Shown here: in pieces, positions 26,643 to 36,816 of the stretch | Position numbering within the stretch: the stretch's first letter is position 1 | Layout of the letters: each line of letters opens with the position of its first letter | Origin: Bacteroides sp. | Lineage (GTDB): Bacteria > Bacteroidota > Bacteroidia > Bacteroidales > Muribaculaceae | Length of the DNA: 43,229 nucleotides | NCBI GenBank assembly: GCA_014801535.1 | Contig: JAAVEA010000013.1 | Location: forward strand, 1-43,229 | Direction of reading: 5' to 3' | Program-made: the position numbers and the translations under genes | The notes under the pieces: model-generated | What the model was told of the DNA's origin: nothing | Database searches by the model: none | What the model saw: only the letters and a program-made list of their open reading frames with translations

Positions 26643-29600
26643 TCATGCCTGATTGCGTCCGTGACAATTCTTATATTTCTTGCCCGATCCGCAAGGACAT
26701 GGATCATTGCGTCCCACCTTTGGTTCAGCCTTAGCGGGCTGTGTGGCCGATGCCGGGCGGTTCACATTACGTGCCGCCTGTCGCTGGGCCGATTCTCCGG
26801 GATATGTATCGCGGGTGGTTGAATAATTGGCATAAGGATTGTGAGTGCCCGCAGTGCTGTATTCCTGACGTATCTCACCCCTGGGTTGCGAACTGCGGCG
26901 TGCCTCTGCCTCTGCCTGAGCTTTCTCATATGCTTCGCGTTTGGCCTGTTGTCTTTCGGCCTCGGCACGCTGTCTCTCAGCCTCCATACGCTTGTTCTCC
27001 TCATAGTCGGGAACGGCGAGCTTGCCTCGCATGAGGGTAGATACGGATTTGGCATTCATTTCCTGCACCATCTTCTTCCAGAGTTCGAACGCCTCGATCT
27101 TATAGATTACGAGCGGATCCTTCTGTTCGTATGACGCATTCTGCACAGACTTGCGCAGCTCATCCATCTCTCTGAGCTGTTCCTGCCATGCAGAGTCGAT
27201 CGATGAAAGAAGCACTGCCTTTTCCCATGCTTTTGTAAGCGGTTTGCAATTGTTTTCGTAGCATTCGGTGATGTCGGCACGGATATTGAACATTCTCCGG
27301 CCATCGGTCATCGGCACACCCACCGGTCCGGTGGCACCGCGTTCCTCCACAAATTCCTTGATGTAGGGAGCCGCACCTTCAGCCATCTTTTCTTTGCGGC
27401 GAGCCAGCTGATGCATTGCAGCCTCGGTAAGTTTCTCCGTTATCTGGGCTGCATCAAGCTTGGGATATTCCTCTGCCGTGAACGGAAGCTCAAGTGCAAG
27501 CACACGGTTCACCTCGTTGTTGAAGTCGTTATAGTCCTCATATACGCCGTTTGCAAGTGTGGAGCACACTTCGAACACCATATTTGCGATATCGGCTCCG
27601 ATACGCTCCCCCTTGAGGGCATTCTGGCGTCGGCCATATACACCCTTTCTCTGAGCGTTCATGATGTCGTCATATTCCACGAGGCGCTTACGGATACCAA
27701 AGTTGTTCTCCTCTACCCTCTTCTGCGCATTCTCGATAGATTTGGTCACCATACTGTTCTCAAGCATCTCTCCCTCCTTGAAGCCCATGCGGTCGAGCAT
27801 CTTGACCACGCGGTCGTTAGCGAAAAGACGCATCACGGTGTCTTCAAACGACACGAAGAACACTGAGCTTCCCGGGTCGCCCTGACGCCCGGCACGTCCG
27901 CGAAGCTGACGGTCCACACGGCGCGACTCATGACGTTCCGTTCCGATAATAGCCAGACCACCGGCATCTTTCACCTCCTGAGGAAGCTTGATATCCGTAC
28001 CACGACCGGCCATGTTGGTTGCAATGGTGACTGTGCCTTTCTTACCCGCCTGAGCCACGATATCGGCCTCTTTCTGGTGTAGTTTGGCATTTAGCACCTG
28101 ATGGTCTATCTTGCGGAGTTTCAACATCTTTGAAAGCAACTCAGAAATCTCGACAGATGTCGTGCCGACAAGCACCGGACGACCTGCATTGACCATATCC
28201 TCCACTTCCTGAATAACTGCTGCGTATTTCTCCTTCTTGGTTCGATACACACGGTCGTTCATATCGTCACGGATAACCGGACGGTTGGTGGGGATCTCGA
28301 TCACATCAAGCTTGTAGATGTCGTAGAACTCTCCTGCCTCGGTCATTGCCGTACCGGTCATACCGGCAAGCTTTCTGTACATACGGAAGTAGTTCTGGAG
28401 GGTGATGGTGGCATATGTCTGTGTGGCAGCCTCGACTTTCACACCCTCCTTTGCCTCGATAGCCTGATGGAGACCATCGGAATAACGGCGGCCTTCCATG
28501 ATACGGCCTGTCTGCTCGTCGACAATCTTGATCTTATTGTCGTCGATCACATATTCTATATCTTTATCAAACAGCGTATACGCCTTGAGAAGCTGATTAA
28601 CGGTATGAACGCGCTCAGCCTTCACAGCATAGTTCTGAAGCAGCTGATCTTTCTTCTCCTGTTTCTCTTCCGCCGTAAGATCCTCGTTCTCCACAGCCGA
28701 AAGCTGTGAGGCGATATCGGGAAGAATGAAGAAATCGGGATCCTGGTTGTAGCCGGTAAGAACCTCGATACCTTTATCGGTAAGCTCGATCGAATGATTC
28801 TTCTCATCTATCACAAAGAAAAGAGGTTCGACAGCCTTCGGCATCTCGCGGTTATTATCCTGCATATATTTGGCCTCGACCTTGAGCATGAGCTGTTTTA
28901 TACCGTCTTCGCTCAGATAGCGGATAAGAGGATTATGTTTGGGAAGTGCCTTATAAACGCGGAACAGTGCCAATCCACCCTCTTCGAGTTCGCCTTTGCC
29001 GATCTTGTCTTTCGCCTCAAGCAAAAGACTCTGGGCAAGTTTACGCTGAGCGTTAACAAGTTTCTCTACATTAGGCTTGAATTCGTTGAACATCTGGTCG
29101 TCTCCCTTGGGAACCGGACCGGAAATAATGAGAGGCGTACGGGCATCATCGATAAGCACCGAGTCAACCTCATCGACAATAGCGTAGTAATGTTCGTCAC
29201 GCTGCACAAGGTCTTCGGTCTGAGTAGCCATGTTATCGCGAAGGTAATCGAAACCGAATTCATTGTTGGTTCCGAAAGTGATGTCGGAACGATATGCTTT
29301 GCGGCGTTCGGGAGAGTTGGGCTCTGTCTTATCAATACAATCTACGGTAAGACCGTGGAACTGATATAACGGGCCCATCCATTCTGAGTCTCGTTTGGCG
29401 AGATAGTCGTTCACTGTCACCACATGCACACCCTCACCGGTAAGCGCATTCAGGAACACAGGAAGGGTAGCCACAAGAGTCTTACCTTCACCGGTAGCCA
29501 TCTCGGCGATGCTGTTGGTGACCTTACCTTTGTTCATTATACCGTGAAGCACCATACCACCGATGAGCTGAACATCGTAATGACACATATCCCATTTCAT

Positions 29601-30095
29601 GAGATTGCCTCCGGCAAGCCACTCTGTCTTGTAGATCGCTTTGTCGCCGTCTATTGTAACAAAATCTTTGCCGGCGGCAGCCAATTCACGATCAGCATCT
29701 GTAGCGGTCACCTCTATCGTGTCATTGTCTTTGAAACGACGGGCAGTTTCCTTTATCACCGCGAACACCTCGGGAAGAGCGGCATCGAGATTGCGTGCAT
29801 ATTCATCAAACATCTCTTCGCGCAGATCATCTATCTTTTTCCAGAGAGGTTCGCGCTTGTCATAGTCGAGAGTCTCGATCTCCTTGCGGATCTCGGCCAT
29901 CTGATCTTTATATTCCTGAGCCTTGCCACGGATATTGTTGCGGATATTGTCTATGCGACCGCGAAGTTCATCATTGCTTATATCTTTTATCTCTTCCGAG
30001 ATAGGGTTGATCTCATTGTGGAGGCGATCCCACAGAGGGCGCACCGCACGCTCTGACTGATCACCGAAAATTTTCTTAAATAATTTGGATATCAT
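26643..30095 (-). CDS. secA: Preprotein translocase ATPase SecA
   Basis: This 1150-residue motor drives unfolded proteins through SecYEG in the inner membrane. Walker A is MATGEGKT (199-206), followed by [14 protein letters not shown], the Walker B-type [16 protein letters not shown], helicase motifs such as [11 protein letters not shown] and [24 protein letters not shown], and the C-terminal zinc motif [13 protein letters not shown]. The protein is about 250 residues longer than the E. coli form. Extra residues lie at about 58-105 (charged helical) and 335-420, as is usual in Bacteroidetes, plus a charged linker before the zinc tail. It is 138 bp downstream of the phosphatase-fold gene and ends in a good terminator. 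Confidence 0.97.
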   Translation of the reverse strand: MISKLFKKIFGDQSERAVRPLWDRLHNEINPISEEIKDISNDELRGRIDNIRNNIRGKAQEYKDQMAEIRKEIETLDYDKREPLWKKIDDLREEMFDEYARNLDAALPEVFAVIKETARRFKDNDTIEVTATDADRELAAAGKDFVTIDGDKAIYKTEWLAGGNLMKWDMCHYDVQLIGGMVLHGIMNKGKVTNSIAEMATGEGKTLVATLPVFLNALTGEGVHVVTVNDYLAKRDSEWMGPLYQFHGLTVDCIDKTEPNSPERRKAYRSDITFGTNNEFGFDYLRDNMATQTEDLVQRDEHYYAIVDEVDSVLIDDARTPLIISGPVPKGDDQMFNEFKPNVEKLVNAQRKLAQSLLLEAKDKIGKGELEEGGLALFRVYKALPKHNPLIRYLSEDGIKQLMLKVEAKYMQDNNREMPKAVEPLFFVIDEKNHSIELTDKGIEVLTGYNQDPDFFILPDIASQLSAVENEDLTAEEKQEKKDQLLQNYAVKAERVHTVNQLLKAYTLFDKDIEYVIDDNKIKIVDEQTGRIMEGRRYSDGLHQAIEAKEGVKVEAATQTYATITLQNYFRMYRKLAGMTGTAMTEAGEFYDIYKLDVIEIPTNRPVIRDDMNDRVYRTKKEKYAAVIQEVEDMVNAGRPVLVGTTSVEISELLSKMLKLRKIDHQVLNAKLHQKEADIVAQAGKKGTVTIATNMAGRGTDIKLPQEVKDAGGLAIIGTERHESRRVDRQLRGRAGRQGDPGSSVFFVSFEDTVMRLFANDRVVKMLDRMGFKEGEMLENSMVTKSIENAQKRVEENNFGIRKRLVEYDDIMNAQRKGVYGRRQNALKGERIGADIANMVFEVCSTLANGVYEDYNDFNNEVNRVLALELPFTAEEYPKLDAAQITEKLTEAAMHQLARRKEKMAEGAAPYIKEFVEERGATGPVGVPMTDGRRMFNIRADITECYENNCKPLTKAWEKAVLLSSIDSAWQEQLREMDELRKSVQNASYEQKDPLVIYKIEAFELWKKMVQEMNAKSVSTLMRGKLAVPDYEENKRMEAERQRAEAERQQAKREAYEKAQAEAEARRSSQPRGEIRQEYSTAGTHNPYANYSTTRDTYPGESAQRQAARNVNRPASATQPAKAEPKVGRNDPCPCGSGKKYKNCHGRNQA

Positions 30096-30119
30096 CGGGT
30101 TGTTTTGTTTTCTTTAAAC

Positions 30120-30139
30120 GAAGTTGACCAACCAACTTC
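30120..30139. repeat. Short hairpin between secA and the phosphatase-fold gene
   Basis: GAAGTTG, ACCAAC, CAACTTC forms a 7-bp stem. It shares the GAAGTTG/CAACTTC arms of the TTTAAAC repeat family and may be a degenerate member. Confidence 0.45.
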
Positions 30140-30233
30140 AATACTTGAGTTTACGCTCTATTATCTCTACCGTTCGGTTTGCCGGAATGCGGATCCTATA
30201 AAATAATTTACTTTACGCTTATTTGGGTCGAAA

Positions 30234-31820
30234 CTATTTTTTAAGGAGCATTGGCTTTGAAACACTTCCGTTTGGACTGCGTATTCTCAGTATACCGGCC
30301 ACCGTCGGGGCAAGAGCCGTAGCGTCTACCGGAACATTGATTGTCTGCGATTCCACACCGAGAGAAAGAATAAACGCCGGCGTAAGAACGGGAGTCTCGC
30401 GCACCGGTTTTGAAACCGCAGGATAGGATATATCATCAATCACGGTCCAGCCGGGATTGAACGTCACAAAGAGATCGCCCCCACTCTTGGGGTCGATTGA
30501 AAGACGAAGGCTCTCCTCTGCAGGAGTGCTTGGAGAAAGGATATCATTGAGCGTGAAGGCATCGGCCACGCCGCTCATCTTGGCAAGAAAAGACCGGGCA
30601 TCAGCCACCACCTCATTTATGTCAAGATTCTTTTCTTCAATAACCTTATGATCGAAATAAAGATGTCCGTCTCTGAATGCGCCAACATAGCCGGCATTGC
30701 CATGACGGGCGGAAAGGTATGAATTGAGCAACGACTGGGCTCTTTTCATTGAAAATTCTCCGCCGGGAATACGATACTTGCGGTCGTCGATCACCGCATC
30801 ATCATAATAACCCGTGGAGCTGAGCCATACCAAGGCGTTCCCCGGCCCCACATAGCGGTCTATAGCATCGAATAGTCTTCCTAATTCCTTATCAAGACGA
30901 AGATATGAATCGGTTAGCTCCGCCCGGCAATCGCCGTCTTTCACATATTTATAAGGAGCAAGCGTATAGCCGAGATTGAGCATGTCGATCGCTGTGCCGA
31001 CATTACCCATGTTGAGACCCTTGATACACTCGATCGCCACGTCTGTCACCTCTCTGTTACCTAACGGAGAATTGGCGAAACGTATATAAACGTTTTTGTC
31101 ATTCTTGGTAAAGGTATGCCTGAATGGTGCCACGGTCTTATGGCGTGGCAGCCCGGGCATACGATCAGGAGCGACTGAGGGCTTCCACTGCATGGTGTCG
31201 ATGCGCGAGGACACCGACGAGGAGTAGTTTCGCGCACTTAGCTGACTCGGCATAGGCTGTTTATACCAAGTGGTGGTGGCCCAGTTGCCGGTGGTGTTAT
31301 TTATCCAGAATGCTCCCGTGCCGGCATGTCCGGCCATAACCATCGACTGCTGAGGATCGGCCGAAAAAGCATATATCTGCCCTTTGCCGTCGCTGTCAAT
31401 CGCCAACTCATCAGAGATAGTGGAGAGACGCAGCCCTTCCGGTGAATAGGAGTCATTGGTGAAATTGCCAAGTGTTTTTGAATCAGCCAACGCCGGTGCA
31501 ACCCCTTTTGTCTCATTATCATAAATAAGAGCGGAGGGAACGCCGGTCTGTGAAGGGTAAGCCCCGGTATAGAGCATTGCCGTTGCGCTTGCCGCATCAA
31601 GGTCTGACACCTTGAAATCAACATCGCGCATGTAGACACCATCTTTCATCAATTTCCGGAAGCCGCGCTCCCCGAAATAATTCTGAAGGTATTCGATATA
31701 GTCGGTCCGCATCTGATCGACAACAATGCCGACAACGAGCTTAGGACGTCCGGGCACGGTCTGTGCCAGAACGTTGAGGGTGACGAGACCCACAAGCACG
31801 GATGTTACCAACTTTTTCAT
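30234..31820 (-). CDS. Exported alkaline-phosphatase-fold protein, probably non-catalytic
   Basis: The 528-residue product has a signal peptide (MKKLVTSVLV...LAQ, about 20 residues) and the fold of the type I phosphodiesterase/PafA group. LVVGIVVDQMRTDYI carries the first metal-type Asp (D35), LYTGAYPSQTGV follows at 83-94, and SYLRLDKELGRLFDAIDRYVG and DATALAPTVAGIL are further landmarks. The catalytic positions are changed. Where active relatives have T-x3-H ahead of TG (nucleophile Thr and metal His), this protein has A76 and T80. The DHG-type metal motif is replaced by SSTGYYDD, the D-x3-H pair by NLGYT, and the late GTHG-type His is absent. It is therefore probably a binding or structural protein. 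It follows the Lnb-like gene by 8 bp. Confidence 0.8.
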   Translation of the reverse strand: MKKLVTSVLVGLVTLNVLAQTVPGRPKLVVGIVVDQMRTDYIEYLQNYFGERGFRKLMKDGVYMRDVDFKVSDLDAASATAMLYTGAYPSQTGVPSALIYDNETKGVAPALADSKTLGNFTNDSYSPEGLRLSTISDELAIDSDGKGQIYAFSADPQQSMVMAGHAGTGAFWINNTTGNWATTTWYKQPMPSQLSARNYSSSVSSRIDTMQWKPSVAPDRMPGLPRHKTVAPFRHTFTKNDKNVYIRFANSPLGNREVTDVAIECIKGLNMGNVGTAIDMLNLGYTLAPYKYVKDGDCRAELTDSYLRLDKELGRLFDAIDRYVGPGNALVWLSSTGYYDDAVIDDRKYRIPGGEFSMKRAQSLLNSYLSARHGNAGYVGAFRDGHLYFDHKVIEEKNLDINEVVADARSFLAKMSGVADAFTLNDILSPSTPAEESLRLSIDPKSGGDLFVTFNPGWTVIDDISYPAVSKPVRETPVLTPAFILSLGVESQTINVPVDATALAPTVAGILRIRSPNGSVSKPMLLKK

Positions 31821-31828
31821 TCTATATT

Positions 31829-33103
31829 CTATTTTTTATTTTTCTTTCCACGATTTTTCGCGGTTCTGCCTGCACTTCTTTTATTAAACGTGATTTCTCC
31901 CGATTTATTAGAGCTATACACGTTAGGAGCAATTCCTGCAAAAACAGCCGACAGCAGAAGGGTTGCAGCCATCATCGGGAAAAAAGCAGGATTGCCGCTC
32001 TGTGCCTGGAAAGGCCAAACTATGAACATGCAGCTCAACACAACCACATTATAATAGGCCACTATGTAAGAGAGGATCCTTGTCCGGCGCCACCACACCG
32101 TTACCGCGAAAAGCAGCTGCAGGGGATTAAGCCACAGCAACAAAACATTGGGCGAAGTAGCTTCATGCTCAGAAATAAAGACAAGGAACGCTATCAGACA
32201 ACCTGCGAGTCCGCAAATACCGAACCATAAGGTATATATCCATCTGAATATCTTTTTCCCTTTTATCATCCATATCCCCGCAATCAGCGAGAGGCAGAAA
32301 ATAATCCACCCTATGGTCAATGGAGTGAAATACCATGGCGTGGGAGGAAGCGACGCATTGACAACACCCTGATTCAGCACTCTTGTCTCGCGCACGAGAG
32401 GACGGCCGTCGGCAAATCGCGCGCCTTCGGCTTTTTCCACGATCTCTACAGGAACAAACAGCTCCTCCCTTCCTGTTATACCCATGTCAATTCCAGAGCC
32501 GAGAGCAAGATCTATGCCGAATTGATACCATGGATAATCCTTATGATAGTGTCTCATCTCGTTGCGGAAGCTTCCGTAATTGACTTTATCGGGATATATC
32601 ACCGGTTTTCCGGCCACCGAATCTATTCGGTCGAGAATACGGGTAGAGCAATTATCACGCACGTAGTTGTAGCGGTAGGTACGGTTTTCGGGACGCCCTT
32701 CTTTCTGAAGCATCGCCACAAGTCTTCTCGCCTCTTCCCCTGTAAGGTTAAGATCCTGTTCCACCACGCGTCTGTGCGTGGCTTCATATTCCGGAAGAAA
32801 CAAGGCAAAGGGATAACCGGCAAGCATGTAATCGGTCTCCCCCTTCACAAAACGATAAACGAAATTAGGCTCGTTGAAATCAAACACACCGTAATTCCAC
32901 ACCGTATCTACAGGAACACCATTCTGCCAACCTCTTACCCTTAAAGCCTCATGGCCGCACAATTCGTAAACTTCCGAACCGGGCCAGCAGGTAATAAGAC
33001 TTACAACGACTGAATCCCGCTCCTCCTGAGCCGGCAGATAGCCGGGAAAGAGAAGCAGGATTGCCATGAGTGTAAAGAGATATTTTATTACCGTCTTTTT
33101 CAA
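31829..33103 (-). CDS. DUF4105 / Lnb-type membrane protein (candidate lipoprotein N-acyltransferase)
   Basis: The 424-residue protein has a signal peptide, a periplasmic DUF4105 domain (about 30-250) and five C-terminal membrane helices (about 255-410), then a Lys/Arg-rich tail. The conserved DUF4105 residues are visible: H51 in ELCGHEALRV and C152 in YVRDNCSTRI, the presumed Cys/His catalytic pair. From the literature as I recall it, a DUF4105 protein (Lnb) carries out lipoprotein N-acylation in Bacteroides, which lack Lnt. Assignment of this copy to that role is an inference, as paralogs exist. The start is TTG at 33103, 4 nt after the asnS stop. It gives a good signal-peptide n-region (KKTVIKY), and the only alternative ATG lies inside the hydrophobic core. 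Confidence 0.82.
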   Translation of the reverse strand: MKKTVIKYLFTLMAILLLFPGYLPAQEERDSVVVSLITCWPGSEVYELCGHEALRVRGWQNGVPVDTVWNYGVFDFNEPNFVYRFVKGETDYMLAGYPFALFLPEYEATHRRVVEQDLNLTGEEARRLVAMLQKEGRPENRTYRYNYVRDNCSTRILDRIDSVAGKPVIYPDKVNYGSFRNEMRHYHKDYPWYQFGIDLALGSGIDMGITGREELFVPVEIVEKAEGARFADGRPLVRETRVLNQGVVNASLPPTPWYFTPLTIGWIIFCLSLIAGIWMIKGKKIFRWIYTLWFGICGLAGCLIAFLVFISEHEATSPNVLLLWLNPLQLLFAVTVWWRRTRILSYIVAYYNVVVLSCMFIVWPFQAQSGNPAFFPMMAATLLLSAVFAGIAPNVYSSNKSGEITFNKRSAGRTAKNRGKKNKK

Positions 33104-33107
33104 GTGA

Positions 33108-34505
33108 TCAATATTCGCAGTTCTTGGGATAGCGCGGGAAAGGTATCACATCGCGGATATTCTGCATTCCCGTCACGAAGAGAACAAGACGCTCGAAGCC
33201 GAGACCGAAGCCACTGTGAGGCACTGTTCCGAATTTACGGGTGTCGAGATACCAGTCCATGCCGTCGAGACCCTGCTCTTCAATGCGTTTTGAAAGTTTC
33301 TCGTAGCTCTCCTCTCGTTCGGAACCACCGATAATCTCTCCGATCTTGGGGAAGAGCACGTCCATAGCACGAACCGTCTTACCGTCATCGTTGAGCTTCA
33401 TGTAGAAGGCCTTGATCTCCTTGGGATAGTCGGTAAGGATGACCGGACGTTTGAAATGTTCCTCCACAAGATAGCGCTCATGTTCCGACGCGAGGTCTAC
33501 TCCCCAATAAACCGGGAATTCAAATTTCTTGCCGCTCTCCTCAAGAATCTTGATTCCTTCAGAATAAGGAAGGCGTACGAAATCGTTCTCAACAACAAAT
33601 TTGAGTCGGTTCACAAGATCCTTGTCGAAATGTTCCTGCAGGAAAAGAATATCGTCTTTACAGTTCTCAAGCGCATAATTGATGCAATATTTGATGAACT
33701 CCTCAGCGATATACATATTTTCTTTTATGTCGGCAAACGCAATTTCAGGCTCGATCATCCAGAACTCCGAAAGATGACGCGGAGTGTTGGAGTTCTCTGC
33801 ACGGAAAGTGGGACCGAAAGTATAGATCGCCCCTAACGATGTGGCACCGAGTTCTCCCTCAAGCTGTCCGGATACTGTAAGAGCCGCCTGACGGCCGAAG
33901 AAATCTTCGTTATAGTTTATGGAGCCGTCCTCATTAAGGGGTAATTCCCCGAGAGGGAGCGTAGTTACCTGGAACATAGCTCCTGCTCCTTCACAATCGG
34001 AAGCGGTGATGAGCGGAGTATGGAAGTAATAGAAGCCTTTCTCCGTAAAGAATTTGTGAATTGCGAAAGCAAGAGCGGCACGCACACGGAACACGGCGCC
34101 GAACGTATTGGTGCGTGGACGGAGGTGTGCGATGTCACGAAGGAATTCGAGAGAATGACCTTTCTTCTGAAGAGGATATTCCTCAGGATTGGCCGTGCCG
34201 TAGATCTCAAGGCTCTCCGCCTGTATCTCCACTCTCTGTCCTTTCCCCTGCGATTCCACAAGCTGTCCCTGAACATGTATGCTGGAACCCGTGGTGATTG
34301 GTTTCAATTCTTCATCGCTGAATTTCGCAAGGTCGAAAACAATCTGAAGGTTATTTATGGTAGAGCCGTCGTTAAGGGCCACAAACTGTACATACTTGTT
34401 ACCACGGCGGGATCTTACCCAACCTTTCACATCTACCTCTTTCCCTAAATAGGGAGCCGGATCCTTGAGGAGTTCGGCGATGCGAACACGACGTAAATCT
34501 TTCAT
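33108..34505 (-). CDS. asnS: Asparaginyl-tRNA synthetase
   Basis: This 465-residue class IIb synthetase has an N-terminal OB-fold anticodon-binding domain (about 1-105, [14 protein letters not shown]...FVALNDGS). The catalytic core contains class II motif 2 ([21 protein letters not shown]) and motif 3 ([15 protein letters not shown]) with the closing [17 protein letters not shown]. The end PKNCEY and the [21 protein letters not shown] segment favour Asn over Asp specificity. It sits between the pseudouridine synthase gene (66 bp upstream) and the Lnb-like gene (4 bp downstream), so the essential synthetase and the membrane protein are probably cotranscribed and translationally coupled. Confidence 0.96.
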   Translation of the reverse strand: MKDLRRVRIAELLKDPAPYLGKEVDVKGWVRSRRGNKYVQFVALNDGSTINNLQIVFDLAKFSDEELKPITTGSSIHVQGQLVESQGKGQRVEIQAESLEIYGTANPEEYPLQKKGHSLEFLRDIAHLRPRTNTFGAVFRVRAALAFAIHKFFTEKGFYYFHTPLITASDCEGAGAMFQVTTLPLGELPLNEDGSINYNEDFFGRQAALTVSGQLEGELGATSLGAIYTFGPTFRAENSNTPRHLSEFWMIEPEIAFADIKENMYIAEEFIKYCINYALENCKDDILFLQEHFDKDLVNRLKFVVENDFVRLPYSEGIKILEESGKKFEFPVYWGVDLASEHERYLVEEHFKRPVILTDYPKEIKAFYMKLNDDGKTVRAMDVLFPKIGEIIGGSEREESYEKLSKRIEEQGLDGMDWYLDTRKFGTVPHSGFGLGFERLVLFVTGMQNIRDVIPFPRYPKNCEY

Positions 34506-34571
34506 TTCAATTTTATTTGTAATGCCGGGAAGGATTGCTTCCCGGCATGGATTTATTAGTTGTTATCTGAT

Positions 34572-36071
34572 TTATTCAAAGCTACCCATGCGCAGATAGT
34601 TCACCTCCTCCTGAGTGAGGTAACGCCAACGTCCGCGCGGGAGATTCTTCTTTGTGAGACCTGCGAAATATACGCGGTCAAGCTTGGTGACGCGATAACC
34701 GAGGCTTTCAAATATACGACGCACAATTCGGTTACGTCCGCTGTGGATCTCGATTCCGGCCTGGTTACGGTCTGTGTCGGAAACATAGCTGATTGCATCG
34801 GCATGTATCTCTCCATCTTCGAGCTCAATGCCATCGGCGATGCGCTGCATATCTTCTTCCGCGATGTCGCGGTCAGTCCATACGTGATAGATCTTCTTCT
34901 TTACATATTTGGGGTGAGTGAGCTTGGAGGCGAGGTCACCGTCGTTTGTAAGAAGAAGCACACCTGTGGTGTTGCGGTCGAGACGGCCTACGGGATAGAT
35001 ACGCTCGCGACATGCGTTCTTAACGATGTCGAGAACCGTGGTGCGACCGTTGGGGTCATCGCTGGTGGTTACACAATCTTTCGGTTTGTTAAGGAGAACG
35101 TAGCATTTGCGTTCCGGGGTTACAACCTTCTCATCGAATTCAACCACATCATCGCGTGAAATCTTTGTTCCGAGTTCGGTAACAACCTCTCCGTTAACCT
35201 TAACTTTACCTCCGGTGATATATTCATCAGCCTCACGACGTGAGCAGATGCCGGCATTGGCCATATATTTGTTCAGACGGATCTGTTCGTTCGGATCGAT
35301 ATCCTCAAGAACATAGTCAACCTGCTTGGGGCGCGGAGTGAATTTCATGCCACCCTGATTACGGTTGAAACCGCCCTGATTACGATTGTTTCTATTATAG
35401 CCACCCTGATTGCGGTTCTGGTAGCCGCCTTGCTGACGGTTCTGTCCGTAACCGCCCTGATTGCGGTTCTGATAGCCGCCCTGATTACGGTTCTGGCCGT
35501 AGCCGCCCTGCTGGCGGTTCTGATAGCCGCCCTGCTGACGGTTCTGGTAGCCACCTTCCTGTGTGTGCTGAGTGTAGCCACCTTCCTGTGAAGGCTGTCC
35601 ATAACCTTGATTACGATTCTGATAACCACCCTGATTACGATTGTAACCTCCCTGGTTGCGGTTCTGGTAACCGCCCTGCTGACGGTTCTGGCCGTAACCG
35701 CCCTGATTGCGGTTCTGATAACCGCCCTGCTGACGGTTCTGATTGTAACCACCTTGATTGCGATTCTGATAACCGCCCTGCTGACGGTTCTGATTGTAAC
35801 CACCTTGATTGCGGTTCTGATAGCCGCCCTGCTGGCTATATCCTCCCTGACGGTTCTGGTTGTAACCGTTACGGTTCTGATTATAGCCGTAATTTCTTTG
35901 CTGGTAATTGCCGTGACCTTGTTCGGCACCTCCATCATTGTTATTTGCACGCATCGAATCAGAAGGATAGCTTACCTTCTCATATCGTGCTTCGTTTTCC
36001 CCGGTATCTGATGAGATATTCATCCCCGCACTTCCGATTCGCGGTCTTTTCGGTTTCTTTGCTTCTTCCAT
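34572..36071 (-). CDS. Pseudouridine synthase (RluB/RsuA family) with long Asn/Gln/Gly/Tyr-rich region
   Basis: The 499-residue protein has two parts. Residues about 40-250 form a low-complexity tract of near-repeats such as GGYQNRNQ and GGYNQNRQQ, almost free of hydrophobic residues. Residues about 260-499 form a standard RsuA/RluB enzyme, with an S4 RNA-binding domain (IRLNKYMANAGICSRREADEYI) and a catalytic domain whose Asp lies in GRLDRNTTGVLLLTNDGDLA. It should convert a uridine in 23S or 16S rRNA to pseudouridine. The ATG at 36071 is chosen; an upstream ATG (36098) would add 9 residues. A well-formed promoter lies at 36212-36242. The tract resembles prion-like RNA-binding regions; whether it phase-separates is unknown. 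Confidence 0.9.
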   Translation of the reverse strand: MEEAKKPKRPRIGSAGMNISSDTGENEARYEKVSYPSDSMRANNNDGGAEQGHGNYQQRNYGYNQNRNGYNQNRQGGYSQQGGYQNRNQGGYNQNRQQGGYQNRNQGGYNQNRQQGGYQNRNQGGYGQNRQQGGYQNRNQGGYNRNQGGYQNRNQGYGQPSQEGGYTQHTQEGGYQNRQQGGYQNRQQGGYGQNRNQGGYQNRNQGGYGQNRQQGGYQNRNQGGYNRNNRNQGGFNRNQGGMKFTPRPKQVDYVLEDIDPNEQIRLNKYMANAGICSRREADEYITGGKVKVNGEVVTELGTKISRDDVVEFDEKVVTPERKCYVLLNKPKDCVTTSDDPNGRTTVLDIVKNACRERIYPVGRLDRNTTGVLLLTNDGDLASKLTHPKYVKKKIYHVWTDRDIAEEDMQRIADGIELEDGEIHADAISYVSDTDRNQAGIEIHSGRNRIVRRIFESLGYRVTKLDRVYFAGLTKKNLPRGRWRYLTQEEVNYLRMGSFE

Positions 36072-36211
36072 CTTAGTTTTGATTTCGCACCTGAGCATCT
36101 CTGCCTTGTGCAATTTAAAATTTCAGTTTAATTACAGTTTTTCAGTTAATTGATTCTAACTATCCTTAAGTTTTTTCCTCAGGTATGTTTCTAACTAACG
36201 CGATTTGCCGA

Positions 36212-36242
36212 CAAATGTAATAATATTTTCCCAATTATCAAA
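36212..36242 (-). promoter_or_regulatory. Promoter for the pseudouridine synthase-asnS operon
   Basis: On the minus strand TTTG (36242-36239), 19 bp and TACATTTG (36219-36212) match the Bacteroidetes -33/-7 consensus. Transcription would start near 36206, about 135 nt before the ATG. Confidence 0.62.
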
Positions 36243-36402
36243 ATTTTAACCATTCTTCATCCCATTAGCATTCATCCTACGCAATAAACAATCCGAGATT
36301 ATAGGAACTGTTTAAATTTATGTGCCAAAAATCTTCTCAAAATCACGACATATTAGGGTAACTATTCAGCGACTATTACTGTCAGAAAATATTGAGAATC
36401 AT

Positions 36403-36483
36403 TGTAGGGACGCATTACGATGCGTCCGCAGATAGTGAATATGATACTTGAATTAAGCGGACACACCGGGGTGTGTCCCTACA
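36403..36483. repeat. 81-nt palindromic element, copy 1
   Basis: The ends TGTAGGGACGC and GTGTCCCTACA are inverted. The left half folds as GGACGCAT-TACG-ATGCGTCC, the right half as GGACACACC-GG-GGTGTGTCC. Compared with copy 2 the right stem has A36463-T36474 instead of G-C. Confidence 0.85.
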
Positions 36484-36613
36484 ATTTGCCATAAATCAAG
36501 AGATTCATTCACTGAATAATCACGAGATCACTGAATAATCACGAGATTATGTGGTGACTGAGAAACGCATTTAAACTATGAGACATATCGGCAATCTGAC
36601 CGGGTCAAGACAT

Positions 36614-36684
36614 AAAAAAAATTGATTGTCATCCCGACAACCAATCTTGCGTTAACCTTAAAATCTAATACCATGAAAAACTCA
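36614..36684 (-). ncRNA. Candidate small RNA with intrinsic terminator, copy 1
   Basis: On the minus strand, TAATTTTG (36695-36688) fits the TAnnTTTG -7 box. About 70 nt downstream, ATTGGTTGTC, loop GGGAT and GACAATCAAT form a 10-bp hairpin (36645-36621, one G-T pair) followed by at least seven T (36620-36614). The -33 box is poor: ATTG at 17 bp spacing. The whole promoter-to-terminator block is nearly identical in copy 2 while flanking bases differ. Expression is inferred only. Confidence 0.35.
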
Positions 36685-36723
36685 ATGCAAAATTATAAAA
36701 TATTTTTCAAAACAATGCTATAA
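36673..36723 (+). CDS. Possible 16-residue micro-ORF, copy 1
   Basis: ATG AAA AAC TCA starts a 16-codon frame with product MKNSMQNYKIFFKTML. It is preceded by AACCTTAAAATCTAATACC, which resembles leaders before real exported-protein genes here (for example at 14240). The second copy encodes the same peptide with one synonymous change. The same bases can be explained by a minus-strand small RNA, so coding is doubtful. Confidence 0.2.
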   Translation: MKNSMQNYKIFFKTML

Positions 36724-36816
36724 AACATATAAATATTTTCAAAATTCACACTATTTAACTTTTATTATTCTAAATATGACTGATATTAACATATATTTAC
36801 AATAACCCAGAATCAC

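Larger units (their letters stand above)
36395..36730. repeat. Direct repeat copy 1
   Basis: This about 336-bp copy matches 36809-37127. In order it contains an 81-nt double-hairpin element, an about 130-bp divergent stretch with an internal 19-bp duplication (CACTGAATAATCACGAGAT twice), and a nearly invariant 117-bp block at its right end. The middle part differs from copy 2 at roughly 15 percent of positions. Confidence 0.9.

Noticed and set aside
28794..30056. Long open frames antisense to secA (191 and 210 codons)
   Set aside because: They are shadows of the conserved secA coding strand, with no family features and no independent promoter.
35345..36011. Open frames overlapping the low-complexity part of the pseudouridine synthase gene
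   Set aside because: They are low-complexity translations of the repetitive DNA in other frames. The real frame continues into a recognisable enzyme.
36578..36625. Second micro-ORF upstream of the conserved block in repeat copy 1
   Set aside because: In copy 2 the frame has many non-synonymous changes and does not stop at the same place, so it is not conserved as a peptide.
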